From NCBI RefSeq assembly GCF_041435435.1, contig NZ_CP108494.1, forward strand, positions 4,994,501 through 5,058,500: a stretch of DNA of 64,000 nucleotides, given 5' to 3'. A program made the position numbers and the translations under genes. The notes under the pieces are model-generated. The model did no database searches. It had not been told where the DNA came from and was given only the letters and a program-made list of their open reading frames with translations. The DNA comes from Streptomyces sp. NBC_01241 (GTDB lineage Bacteria; Actinomycetota; Actinomycetes; Streptomycetales; Streptomycetaceae). Of the stretch, positions 11,249-21,919 are shown in pieces (the stretch's first letter is position 1; every line of letters starts with the position of its first letter).

Positions 11249-11544
11249 ACCCGGTCAACTACCTCTATCTCGCCGCTCTGTTGTTCACCATCGGTGCGGC
11301 CGGGGTGCTGATCCGGCGGAACGCGATCGTGGTGTTCATGTGCGTGGAGCTGATGCTCAACGCCTGCAACCTCGCGTTCGTGACCTTCTCCCGGATGCAC
11401 GGCAATCTCGACGGGCAGATCATCGCCTTCTTCACGATGGTCGTCGCCGCCGCCGAGGTCGTGGTCGGACTCGCGATCATCGTGTCGGTGTTCCGTTCCC
11501 GCCACTCGGCCTCGGTCGACGACGCCAGCCTGATGAAGCTGTAA
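11245..11544 (+). CDS. nuoK: NADH-quinone oxidoreductase subunit K
   Basis: Small membrane subunit (99 aa, normal family size) of the proton-translocating arm, homologous to MrpC. Three transmembrane helices carry the conserved acidic residues in [13 protein letters not shown] (helix 2) and [11 protein letters not shown] (helix 3). ATGA-like overlap with nuoJ; nuoL follows after 14 bases. Confidence 0.96.
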   Translation: MNPVNYLYLAALLFTIGAAGVLIRRNAIVVFMCVELMLNACNLAFVTFSRMHGNLDGQIIAFFTMVVAAAEVVVGLAIIVSVFRSRHSASVDDASLMKL

Positions 11545-11558
11545 GGGGACGTTGAATC

Positions 11559-13454
11559 GTGGAGAACCTGATTGCGCTGCTCGTCGCGGCGCCTCTGCTC
11601 GGAGCCGCGGTCCTGCTCTGCGGCGGCCGACGACTGGACCGGTCCGGACACTGGCTCGGCACCCTGCTCGCCGCCGTGTCGTTCGTCATCGGTGTCGTGC
11701 TCTTCCTCGACATGCTGGGGAAGGGCGCACAGGACCGGGCGCTGCACCAGAAGCTGTTCAGCTGGATTCCGGTCGAGGGCTTCCAGGCCGATGTGGCCTT
11801 CCAGCTCGACCAGTTGTCGATGACGTTCGTGCTGCTGATCACCGGTGTGGGCACCCTGATCCATATCTACTCGATCGGCTACATGGAGCACGACGAGCGC
11901 CGGCGCCGCTTCTTCGGCTATCTGAACCTCTTCCTCGCGGCGATGCTGATCCTGGTCATCGCGGACAACTACCTGCTGCTGTACGTCGGGTGGGAGGGCG
12001 TCGGTCTGGCGTCGTACCTGCTCATCGGCTTCTGGCAGCACAAGCCCAGCGCGGCCACGGCCGCGAAGAAGGCATTCCTGGTCAACCGGGTCGGCGACAT
12101 GGGCCTGTCGATCGCGATCATGCTGATGTTCACCACGTTCGGCACGTTCGCCTTCGGTCCCGTCCTGGGGGCGACCGGCCAGGCGAGCGAGGGCAAGCTG
12201 ACGGCGATCGGCCTGCTGCTGCTGCTCGCGGCCTGCGGCAAGTCGGCCCAGGTGCCGCTGCAGTCCTGGCTCGGTGACGCGATGGAGGGCCCGACCCCGG
12301 TCTCCGCCCTCATCCACGCCGCGACCATGGTGACGGCGGGCGTCTACCTCATCGTCCGCTCCGGCGCGATCTTCAACTTGGCGCCGGACGCGCAGCTGGC
12401 CGTCGTGGTCGTCGGCGCGGTCACGCTGCTCTTCGGTGCGATCGTCGGTTGCGCGAAGGACGACATCAAGAAGGCCCTCGCCGGGTCGACGATGTCGCAG
12501 ATCGGGTACATGATCCTGGCCGCCGGGCTCGGTCCGATCGGCTATGTCTTCGCGATCATGCACCTGGTGACGCACGGCTTCTTCAAGGCCGGGCTCTTCC
12601 TCGGCGCCGGTTCGGTCATGCACGGCATGAACGACGAGGTCGACATGCGGAAGTTCGGCGGCCTGCGGAAGTACATGCCGGTCACCTTCATCACCTTCGG
12701 CCTCGGCTATCTGGCGATCATCGGCTTCCCCGGTCTGTCCGGCTTCTTCTCCAAGGACAAGATCATCGAGGCGGCCTTCGCCAAGGGCGGCACCGAGGGC
12801 TGGATCCTCGGCTCGGTGGCCCTGCTGGGCGCCGCGATCACCGCGTTCTACATGACGCGCGTGATGCTGCTGACGTTCTTCGGCGAGAAGCGCTGGCAGC
12901 CGGACGCCGAGGGGCACGAGCCGCATCCGCACGAGTCCCCGAAGTCGATGACCATCCCCATGATCATCCTGGCGTTCGGTTCCGTCTTCGCCGGTGGCCT
13001 CTTCTCCATCGGCGACCGCTTCCTGAACTGGCTGGAGCCCGTCACCGGACACAGCCACGGACACGCCCCGGTCAGCGCCACGACCGTCACGGCCGCCACC
13101 ATGGTCGTGCTCGTCATCGGTGTCGCGATCGCCTGGGCGATGTACGGGCGCAAGCCGGTGCCGGTCGTCGCCCCGCGCGGCTCGCTGCTCACCCGGGCCG
13201 CCCGCCGCGATCTCCTCCAGGACGACTTCAACCACGTGGTCCTGGTCCGCGGCGGCGAGCACCTCACCCGCTCCCTGGTGTACGTCGACCACACCCTGGT
13301 CGACGGCGTCGTCAACGGCACGGCCGCGTCGATGGGCGGGCTCTCCGGCCGGCTGCGCAAGCTGCAGAACGGCTACGCCCGCTCCTACGCGGTCTCGATG
13401 TTCGGCGGTACAGCGATTGTCATCGCCGCGACCCTGCTGATGAGGGCGGTCTGA
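11559..13454 (+). CDS. nuoL: NADH-quinone oxidoreductase subunit L
   Basis: Distal antiporter-like proton pump subunit (631 aa) with the long C-terminal lateral helix. Recognised by [17 protein letters not shown] (conserved Glu of TM5), the lysine-containing [32 protein letters not shown] segment (quoted only as its start; about residues 226-257) and [23 protein letters not shown] start at 11559, preceded by a weak purine-rich AGGGGA. Confidence 0.96.
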   Translation: MENLIALLVAAPLLGAAVLLCGGRRLDRSGHWLGTLLAAVSFVIGVVLFLDMLGKGAQDRALHQKLFSWIPVEGFQADVAFQLDQLSMTFVLLITGVGTLIHIYSIGYMEHDERRRRFFGYLNLFLAAMLILVIADNYLLLYVGWEGVGLASYLLIGFWQHKPSAATAAKKAFLVNRVGDMGLSIAIMLMFTTFGTFAFGPVLGATGQASEGKLTAIGLLLLLAACGKSAQVPLQSWLGDAMEGPTPVSALIHAATMVTAGVYLIVRSGAIFNLAPDAQLAVVVVGAVTLLFGAIVGCAKDDIKKALAGSTMSQIGYMILAAGLGPIGYVFAIMHLVTHGFFKAGLFLGAGSVMHGMNDEVDMRKFGGLRKYMPVTFITFGLGYLAIIGFPGLSGFFSKDKIIEAAFAKGGTEGWILGSVALLGAAITAFYMTRVMLLTFFGEKRWQPDAEGHEPHPHESPKSMTIPMIILAFGSVFAGGLFSIGDRFLNWLEPVTGHSHGHAPVSATTVTAATMVVLVIGVAIAWAMYGRKPVPVVAPRGSLLTRAARRDLLQDDFNHVVLVRGGEHLTRSLVYVDHTLVDGVVNGTAASMGGLSGRLRKLQNGYARSYAVSMFGGTAIVIAATLLMRAV

Positions 13455-13458
13455 TCAC

Positions 13459-15030
13459 ATGTCCTTTCCTCTCCTGACAGCGACGGCGGCGCTCCCGGCG
13501 ATCGGCGCGGTCGCCACCGCCGCCGTCCCCGCCGCGCGACGCACCGCGGCCAAATGGCTGGCGCTGCTCTTCTCGCTGGCCACGCTCGTCCTGGCGGGCC
13601 TCGCGCTCGCCCGCTTCGAGCCCGGCGGCGCCCGCTACCAGCTCACCGAATCGCACGCCTGGATCAAGGACTTCGGCGTCCGGTACGAACTGGGCGTGGA
13701 CGGCATCGGGGTGGCGCTCATGGCGCTCACCGCGCTGCTGATCCCCTTCGTCATCCTGGCCGGCTGGCACGACGCCGACCCCCTGGAGACCAAGTCCTCG
13801 CGCTGGCGCCCCACCCAGGGCTTCTTCGCCCTGATCCTGATGGTCGAAGCGATGGTGATCCTCTCCTTCGAGGCCACCGACGTCTTCCTCTTCTACATCC
13901 TCTTCGAAGCCATGCTCATCCCGATGTACTTCCTCATCGGCGGCTTCGGGGACCGGGCCCACGCAGGCAGCGACGAGAGCGCGGCGGCGCAACGCTCGTA
14001 CGCCGCGGTGAAGTTCCTCCTCTACAACCTGGTCGGCGGGCTCATCATGCTGGCCGCCGTGATCGGGCTGTACGTGGTCGCGGGGACGTTCTCGCTCTCC
14101 GAGATCGCCGAGGCCCGGGCGAACGGCTCGCTCTCCATGGCGACCGGGACGGAGCGCTGGCTCTTCCTCGGGTTCTTCTTCGCCTTCGCGGTGAAGGCCC
14201 CGCTGTGGCCGCTGCACACCTGGCTGCCCAACGCCATGGGCGAGGCGACCAGCCCGGTCGCCGTCCTGATCACCGCGGTCGTCGACAAGGTCGGCACGTT
14301 CGCGATGCTCCGCTTCTGCCTCCAGCTCTTCCCGGGGGCCAGCAAGTGGGCGACGCCGGTGATCATCGTCCTGGCGCTGATCAGCATCGTGTACGGGGCG
14401 CTGCTCGCCGTCGGCCAGCGCGACATCAAGCGGCTGATCGCCTACGCGTCGATCTCGCACTTCGGTTTCATCATCCTCGGCATCTTCGCGATGACGAGCC
14501 AGGGCCAGTCGGGCGCCACGCTCTACATGGTCAACCACGGGATCTCGACCGCCGCGCTGATGCTGGTGGCGGGCTTCCTGATCACCCGGCGCGGGTCGCG
14601 GCTCATCGCCGACTACGGCGGGGTGCAGAAGGTGGCGCCCATTCTGGCCGGCACCTTCCTGATCGGCGGTCTGGCCACCCTGTCGCTGCCCGGACTCGCC
14701 CCGTTCGTCAGCGAATTCCTGGTCCTGGTCGGCGCGTTCAGCGCGTATCCGGCGGCGGGCGTCATCGCCACGACCGGCATCGTGCTCGCCGCGCTGTACG
14801 TCCTCGTCCTCTACCAGCGGACGATGACGGGCCCCGTGAAGGCCGAGGTCCAGGGCATGGCGGACCTCAAGGTCCGGGAGCTGGTGGTGGTACTGCCGCT
14901 GATCGCGCTGCTGCTCTTCCTGGGTGTCTACCCGAAGCCGCTGACGGAGATCGTCAATCCGGCGGTGCAGCACACCATGTCGGACGTCCAGAAGAAGGAC
15001 CCCCAGCCTGAGGTGGAGGCCGCCAAGTGA
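13459..15030 (+). CDS. nuoM: NADH-quinone oxidoreductase subunit M
   Basis: Second antiporter-like proton pump subunit (523 aa), homologous to MrpD. Contains the conserved Glu in FYILFEAMLIPMYFLIG, the lysine-bearing FAVKAPLWPLHTWLPNAM, and RDIKRLIAYASISHFGF. About 14 hydrophobic helices. Begins 4 bases after nuoL and overlaps nuoN by 4 bases. Confidence 0.96.
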   Translation: MSFPLLTATAALPAIGAVATAAVPAARRTAAKWLALLFSLATLVLAGLALARFEPGGARYQLTESHAWIKDFGVRYELGVDGIGVALMALTALLIPFVILAGWHDADPLETKSSRWRPTQGFFALILMVEAMVILSFEATDVFLFYILFEAMLIPMYFLIGGFGDRAHAGSDESAAAQRSYAAVKFLLYNLVGGLIMLAAVIGLYVVAGTFSLSEIAEARANGSLSMATGTERWLFLGFFFAFAVKAPLWPLHTWLPNAMGEATSPVAVLITAVVDKVGTFAMLRFCLQLFPGASKWATPVIIVLALISIVYGALLAVGQRDIKRLIAYASISHFGFIILGIFAMTSQGQSGATLYMVNHGISTAALMLVAGFLITRRGSRLIADYGGVQKVAPILAGTFLIGGLATLSLPGLAPFVSEFLVLVGAFSAYPAAGVIATTGIVLAALYVLVLYQRTMTGPVKAEVQGMADLKVRELVVVLPLIALLLFLGVYPKPLTEIVNPAVQHTMSDVQKKDPQPEVEAAK

Positions 15031-16691
15031 GCGCAACAGCTGTCCACAGCCTGTGGACAATGGCGGGCGGGGTGACATCGGCGGCCCCGGCCGAGAAGTT
15101 CAAGGCACCGGTCATCGAGTACGCCCAGCTGACCCCGGTCCTCATCGTGATCGGTGTCGCCGTGGTGGGCGTACTCGTCGAGGCCTTCGTGCCGCGCCGG
15201 TCCCGCTACTACACGCAGGTCTTCCTGACGGTCGTCGCCCTCGCCGCCGCGTTCGCCGCGGTCGTCGGCCTGGCGGCCGGGGGATACGGCACGACGAAGG
15301 CGCACATCGCCGCGATGGGCGCCCTCGCGATCGACGGTCCGACGCTGTTCCTGCAGGGCACCATCCTGCTGACCTCGCTGGTCGCCGTCTTCACCTTCGC
15401 CGAGCGCCGGCTCGACCCCGCCGCGCACGGAAAGCGCGTCGACTCGTTCGCCGCCCAGGCCGCGTCGGTCCCCGGCAGCGACAGCGAGAAGGCCGCGGTC
15501 AGGGCCGGGTTCACCACCACCGAGGTCTTCCCGCTGGTCCTCTTCTCGGTGGCCGGCATGCTGGTCTTCCCGGCGGCCAACGACCTGCTGACGCTCTTCG
15601 TGGCCCTGGAGGTCTTCTCCCTCCCGCTCTACCTCCTGTGCGCCGTCGCCCGCCGCAAGCGGCTGATGTCGCAGGAGGCCGCGGTGAAGTACTTCCTGCT
15701 CGGCGCCTTCTCGTCGGCGTTCCTGCTCTTCGGGATCGCCCTGCTGTACGGGTACGCGGGCTCCGTCTCGTACGCCACCATCGCGAACGTGGTCGACGGC
15801 TCCGTCACACAGATCGACCCGGCGCTCGCCGACACCATGGGCAACGACGTGCTGCTCCTGATCGGCGGCGCGATGATCCTGACCGGTCTGCTGTTCAAGG
15901 TCGGCGCCGTCCCGTTCCACATGTGGACCCCGGACGTCTACCAGGGCGCCCCGACCCCGGTCACCGGCTTCATGGCCGCGGCCACCAAGGTCGCCGCGTT
16001 CGGTGCGCTGCTGCGCCTGCTGTACGTGGTCCTGCCGGGCCTCGCCTGGGACTGGCGCCCGGTCATGTGGGCCGTCGCGATCGTCACGATGCTGGGCGGT
16101 GCGATCGTCGCCATCACCCAGACGGACATCAAGCGCCTGCTCGCCTACTCCTCGATCGCCCACGCCGGCTTCATCCTCGCCGGTGTCATCGCGGCCACCC
16201 CGGAAGGCATCTCGTCGGTCCTCTTCTACCTCGGCGCATACTCCTTCGTGACGGTCGGCGCGTTCGCCGTCGTCACCCTGGTGCGCGACGCGGGCGGCGA
16301 GGCGACGCATCTGTCGAAGTGGGCGGGGCTCGGCCGGCGCTCGCCACTGGTCGCCGCGGTCTTCGCGGTATTCCTGCTGGCCTTCGCCGGCATCCCGCTC
16401 ACCTCCGGGTTCTCCGGAAAGTTCGCCGTCTTCAAGGCGGCGGCGGACGGTGGCGCGGTCGGGCTGGTCGTGGTCGGTGTGATCTCGTCGGCGATCGCCG
16501 CGTTCTTCTACATCCGGGTCATCGTGCTGATGTTCTTCAGCGAGCCGAAGGCCGACGGACCGACGGTCGCCGTCCCGTCCCCGCTGACGATGACGACGAT
16601 CGCGGTCGGCGTCGCGGTCACGCTGGTGCTGGGCCTCGCCCCGCAGTATTTCCTGGACCTGGCCGGTCAGGCGGGAGTGTTCGTGAGGTAG
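15027..16691 (+). CDS. nuoN: NADH-quinone oxidoreductase subunit N
   Basis: Third antiporter-like subunit (554 aa), homologous to MrpD, last gene of the operon. Typical motifs include FVALEVFSLPLYLLCAV, KVGAVPFHMWTPDVYQGAP and TDIKRLLAYSSIAHAGF. The GTG start overlaps the nuoM stop. Oddly, the codons 5-12 contain a perfect 8-bp inverted repeat made of two DnaA-box-like sequences (15040-15060) that could also fold at the mRNA start. A terminator lies 30 bases downstream. Confidence 0.96.
   Translation: MSATAVHSLWTMAGGVTSAAPAEKFKAPVIEYAQLTPVLIVIGVAVVGVLVEAFVPRRSRYYTQVFLTVVALAAAFAAVVGLAAGGYGTTKAHIAAMGALAIDGPTLFLQGTILLTSLVAVFTFAERRLDPAAHGKRVDSFAAQAASVPGSDSEKAAVRAGFTTTEVFPLVLFSVAGMLVFPAANDLLTLFVALEVFSLPLYLLCAVARRKRLMSQEAAVKYFLLGAFSSAFLLFGIALLYGYAGSVSYATIANVVDGSVTQIDPALADTMGNDVLLLIGGAMILTGLLFKVGAVPFHMWTPDVYQGAPTPVTGFMAAATKVAAFGALLRLLYVVLPGLAWDWRPVMWAVAIVTMLGGAIVAITQTDIKRLLAYSSIAHAGFILAGVIAATPEGISSVLFYLGAYSFVTVGAFAVVTLVRDAGGEATHLSKWAGLGRRSPLVAAVFAVFLLAFAGIPLTSGFSGKFAVFKAAADGGAVGLVVVGVISSAIAAFFYIRVIVLMFFSEPKADGPTVAVPSPLTMTTIAVGVAVTLVLGLAPQYFLDLAGQAGVFVR
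15040..15060. other. Inverted pair of DnaA-box-like 9-mers
   Basis: CTGTCCACA (15040-15048) and TGTGGACAA (15052-15060) face each other across 3 bases. TGTGGACAA is the exact reverse complement of the Streptomyces DnaA-box consensus TTGTCCACA; the other box has one change. They lie inside the first codons of nuoN, so the pairing may be chance or a translation-controlling hairpin. Confidence 0.4.
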
Positions 16692-16720
16692 CGCACACGC
16701 GTACAGCCGGTACGCAGCCA

Positions 16721-16768
16721 CGACAACGCCGGACGGGCCCCCGAAGTCAAGCCCGTCCGGCGTTGTCG
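16721..16768 (+). terminator. Terminator of the nuo operon
   Basis: A perfect 18-bp inverted repeat (16721-16738 and 16751-16768, starting CGACAACGCC) with a 12-base loop begins 30 bases after the nuoN stop. No T-run follows, as is usual in Streptomyces. Confidence 0.9.
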
Positions 16769-16854
16769 TAGGCGGCGCCTATCGTGGCAGGGGACGGCGG
16801 CAGGACGGAACGGGACGGTCCCGCGACGGGCCCGGGATCTCGGGGGACAGAACG

Positions 16855-19041
<2,187 letters not shown>

Positions 19042-19049
19042 GTGTCGGG

Positions 19050-19095
19050 GCCGGGCGGTGGCGGCTCCGGAGCTACTCCGGAGCCGCTGCCCGGC
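19050..19095. terminator. Bidirectional terminator between recQ and the Uma2-like gene
   Basis: A long inverted repeat with an 11-bp perfect core (19062-19072 and 19076-19086) extended by a GCCGGGC outer arm. The TAG stop of the minus-strand gene sits in the 3-base loop. Confidence 0.8.
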
Positions 19096-19681
19096 GGCGT
19101 GCGGTGATGGCGGTGAGGTCGAGATCGACCGGGAAGGGAACGGAGACCTTCATCCGGTCGTGGAAGATGCCGGTGGAGGTGTAGGCACTGGTCGACGGCT
19201 CCAGCTCGAAGACGTAGACCACCGCCCTGCCGTCCTGGTTCTCCACCCGCCAGTAGTGGGGGATCCGCGCCCGCGCGTACTTCACGGGCTTGGTCTCACG
19301 GTCCCGGGTCAGGGACTCGTCGGACACGACCTCGACGGCCAGCAGCACCGCCTCGGCGGGGAACCGTGTTTGCCGCAGACCCTCGACCGCGTCCGCCCGC
19401 ACGACGACCACATCGGGTTCGGGCCGGTTCTGCCAGTCGACATCGATGGTGAATTCGCGAAAGACTTCGAAGTCGAGCGGCGCGAGCGATTGCAACTGCC
19501 ACTTGAGATAGTCGATCGCGCGCTCGTGGAACACGGTCTGCGGACTCACGAAAACAAGGCTCCCGTCGATCAGCTCCGTGTGCGGAGGCAGATTCGGGAG
19601 TGTGTCCAGGTCATCGGCGGTCCAGCCGCCCACGGGCGGAACCGCCCACCGCGGCTCGGGGGCCTCGGGTTCGACGCTCAT
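19073..19681 (-). CDS. Uma2 family nuclease-fold protein
   Basis: Protein of 202 aa of the Uma2/DUF820 family, which has a PD-(D/E)XK restriction-nuclease fold; its cellular role is unknown. Visible family elements are HTELIDGSLVFVSPQ, the core RPEPDVVVVRADAVEG, and LLAVEVVSDESLTRDRETKPVKYA, which supplies the Asp, Glu-Val-Val and Lys-type active-site set. Streptomyces carry many paralogues. I chose the ATG at 19681 because GGGAG stands 6 bases upstream; an ATG four codons earlier (19693) is possible. Confidence 0.88.
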   Translation of the reverse strand: MSVEPEAPEPRWAVPPVGGWTADDLDTLPNLPPHTELIDGSLVFVSPQTVFHERAIDYLKWQLQSLAPLDFEVFREFTIDVDWQNRPEPDVVVVRADAVEGLRQTRFPAEAVLLAVEVVSDESLTRDRETKPVKYARARIPHYWRVENQDGRAVVYVFELEPSTSAYTSTGIFHDRMKVSVPFPVDLDLTAITARRRAAAPE

Positions 19682-19815
19682 CAGTGCTCCCATGACGCAG
19701 AGTCTCGCGGGATCTTCCAGCGTATCCGCCGGAAACGGGATAGGGCTCCCCCGAACGTGTGGACGCCCCGCGCACTGCTGACAGCCTCGGTCTCCGCCGC
19801 CTCGCCCCCGCCAGG

Positions 19816-20499
19816 TCAGTCGTCTCCTCCTCCTCCACCACCACCTCCCGCGCTTTTGCCGCTCCGGTTCGCCTTGTCCTGGCGTACGTTCTGGCGCACC
19901 GCGTACGCGGTCCACTCGTCGCGCACCAGGCCGCGCATCGTCGAACGGCTCCTCATGCCGCCCTGCGCCACCGCGCCCGACAGGCCGATCGCCGACACCA
20001 GCGCGGCCAGGGTGCGGCCGCGCGGGTCCGGGAAGCCGGCTGCCTCGGTGGCCGCGAACCGTTCCCGGACTGCGGCCGGCAGGGCCGGGTCCGCCGCCGG
20101 GTGGCGGTGGTAGGGCAGCAGGCCGAGGAACCGGTGGGTCTCCCTGCGCAGGACCGAGCGGCCCACCAGATGCTCCAGGCAGAGCTCCTCGACGTGCCGG
20201 CCGGTCCGCCGGATCCACCGCTTCGCGCTGACGCCGCCCAGGAGCCGGCCCTTGTCCGGGGGAGGCAGGCTGCCCAGAACCTGGGCGAGGAGCGGGACCT
20301 CGGGAGCCGACGGACTGATCACCCGTATCCGGCCGAGTTGTTCGCTGATCCGGCCCCGGAGCTCCAGCTCCGCGAGGACCGCGCCCGCCACCCCGTACTC
20401 CAGGAAGCGGTTGCGGCAGTACGGCTTGCCGCGCTGCGGGTCCAGCGCGAGCAGCAGCAGTTCTTCGGGGAGCGTGAGCTCCGGGGCGACCGGGCTCAT
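19816..20499 (-). CDS. GPP34 (GOLPH3-like) family phosphoprotein
   Basis: Protein of 227 aa with LTLPEELLLLALDPQRGK at the start and the alpha-helical GPP34 pattern (GAVLAELELRGRI, LLGLLPYHRHPAAD). In eukaryotes this family binds PI4P and Golgi enzymes; bacterial members are of unknown role and abundant in Streptomyces. Its ATG overlaps the TGA of the fumarylacetoacetase gene (ATGA), so the two are co-translated. The C-terminus is a striking polyglycine run (8 Gly) before Asp-Asp. Confidence 0.85.
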   Translation of the reverse strand: MSPVAPELTLPEELLLLALDPQRGKPYCRNRFLEYGVAGAVLAELELRGRISEQLGRIRVISPSAPEVPLLAQVLGSLPPPDKGRLLGGVSAKRWIRRTGRHVEELCLEHLVGRSVLRRETHRFLGLLPYHRHPAADPALPAAVRERFAATEAAGFPDPRGRTLAALVSAIGLSGAVAQGGMRSRSTMRGLVRDEWTAYAVRQNVRQDKANRSGKSAGGGGGGGGDD

Positions 20500-21725
20500 G
20501 ACGCGGGCACGATCCGTCCCGTGACCTCGCCGAGGCCGACCCTCGTACCGTCCGGGCCCGGTGCCCAGGCCGTCATCGTCACGGTGTCGCCGTCCTCCAG
20601 GAACGTCCGCTTGCCGTCCGGGAGGTCCAGCGGGTCGCGGCCGTTCCAGGTCAGCTCCAGCAGCGAGCCGCGCTGTCCGGGTTCGGCGCCGCTGACCGTG
20701 CCGGAGCCGTACAGATCGCCGGTGCGCAGCGAGGCGCCGTTCACCGTCATCTGGGCCAGCATCTGGGCCGCCGTCCAGTACATGGTGGCGAACGGCGGCT
20801 CGGCGACCGGCTGTCCGTTGATCGCGACGGAGATCCGCAGGTCGAGCCCGCCGGCCTCCTCCTCGCCCGCGTCCTCCAGGTAGGGGAGCAGCGGGAAGTC
20901 GCGGGCCGGGGGCGAGATCCGGGCCGCCTCCAGGGCCTCCAGCGGGGTCACCCACGCCGATACGGACGTGGCGAAGGACTTGCCGAGGAACGGGCCGAGC
21001 GGGACGTACTCCCAGGCCTGGATGTCCCGCGCCGACCAGTCGTTGAGCAGGCAGAGCCCGAAGACGTGGTCGCGGAAGTCGCCGAGCGGGACCGGGCGGC
21101 CCTGCGTGGAGCCGACTCCGACGACGAAGCCGACCTCGGCCTCGATGTCGAGCTTGACGGACGGACCGAAGACGGGCGCAGGGTCGGTGGGCGCCTTGCG
21201 CTGGCCGGAGGGGCGCACCACGTCCGTACCGGAGACGACGACGGTGCCGGACCTGCCGTGGTAGCCGATCGGCAGGTGCTTCCAGTTGGGGGTCAGCGCG
21301 TCACCGTCCGGCCGGAAGATCTTCCCGACGTTGGTGGCGTGGTGTTCGCTCGCGTAGAAGTCGACGTAGTCCGCGACCTTGTACGGCAGGTGGAGCGTCA
21401 CGGACTCGACCGCGTGCAGCAGCGGTTCGATGTCCGCGCGGTGTGCCGGGACCGTCACCCAGGCGGTCAGGGCCCGCCGGACGTCCCGCCAGGCGGTGCG
21501 GCCCGCCGACAGCAGCGCGGTCAGGTCCGGCTGGGCGAGGAGCTGCGCGTAGGGCGAGCCGAGTGCGTGTGCCGCGGCTCCGGCGTCCAGTACGTGATTG
21601 CCGATGCGGACGCCGACCCGGCGGTCCTCGGGGTGGCCGGGGATGGAGAACACACCGTACGGAAGGTTGTGCGGGCCGAAGGGGTCGCCCTCGGCCAGAT
21701 CGAGCGGGCTGCTCTGCTCGGGCAT
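20496..21725 (-). CDS. fahA: Fumarylacetoacetase
   Basis: Cleaves fumarylacetoacetate to fumarate and acetoacetate, the last step of tyrosine/homogentisate degradation. Full length (409 aa) with an N-terminal SH3-like domain and a FAH catalytic domain: VDFYASEHHATNVGKIFRPDG (start of the domain), GYHGR with the catalytic His, and the metal ligands in VKLDIEAEVGFVVG and LLNDWSARDIQAWEYVPLGP. Other genes of the pathway are not adjacent. The 3' end is coupled to a GPP34 gene. ATG at 21725 is the usual MPEQSSPLDL start. Confidence 0.95.
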   Translation of the reverse strand: MPEQSSPLDLAEGDPFGPHNLPYGVFSIPGHPEDRRVGVRIGNHVLDAGAAAHALGSPYAQLLAQPDLTALLSAGRTAWRDVRRALTAWVTVPAHRADIEPLLHAVESVTLHLPYKVADYVDFYASEHHATNVGKIFRPDGDALTPNWKHLPIGYHGRSGTVVVSGTDVVRPSGQRKAPTDPAPVFGPSVKLDIEAEVGFVVGVGSTQGRPVPLGDFRDHVFGLCLLNDWSARDIQAWEYVPLGPFLGKSFATSVSAWVTPLEALEAARISPPARDFPLLPYLEDAGEEEAGGLDLRISVAINGQPVAEPPFATMYWTAAQMLAQMTVNGASLRTGDLYGSGTVSGAEPGQRGSLLELTWNGRDPLDLPDGKRTFLEDGDTVTMTAWAPGPDGTRVGLGEVTGRIVPAS

Positions 21726-21823
21726 GTGTTGCTGCCTCGCTTTCCAGGTCGCTTGGGGGACACGTTACGTCGGTGTTGCTCCCCCGCGGGAGTGTCCCAA
21801 CTGCTCCTGATGCCCGGAAAGTT

Positions 21824-21911
21824 CCGCCGTGCCCCGGGGGATGCGGGGGCACGGCGGTGATTCAGAGGACCTGGCAGCAGGCGTCGCGGCGTCGCGGGGC
21901 TGCCTGCTGCC
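21824..21911 (-). terminator. Tandem hairpins after the CocE-type hydrolase gene
   Basis: Two inverted repeats lie just past the minus-strand stop at 21920: a 10-bp perfect stem (21873-21882 with 21902-21911) and a 12-bp perfect stem (21824-21835 with 21846-21857). They separate this gene from the fumarylacetoacetase gene. Confidence 0.7.
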
Positions 21912-21919
21912 GGGCCCTC

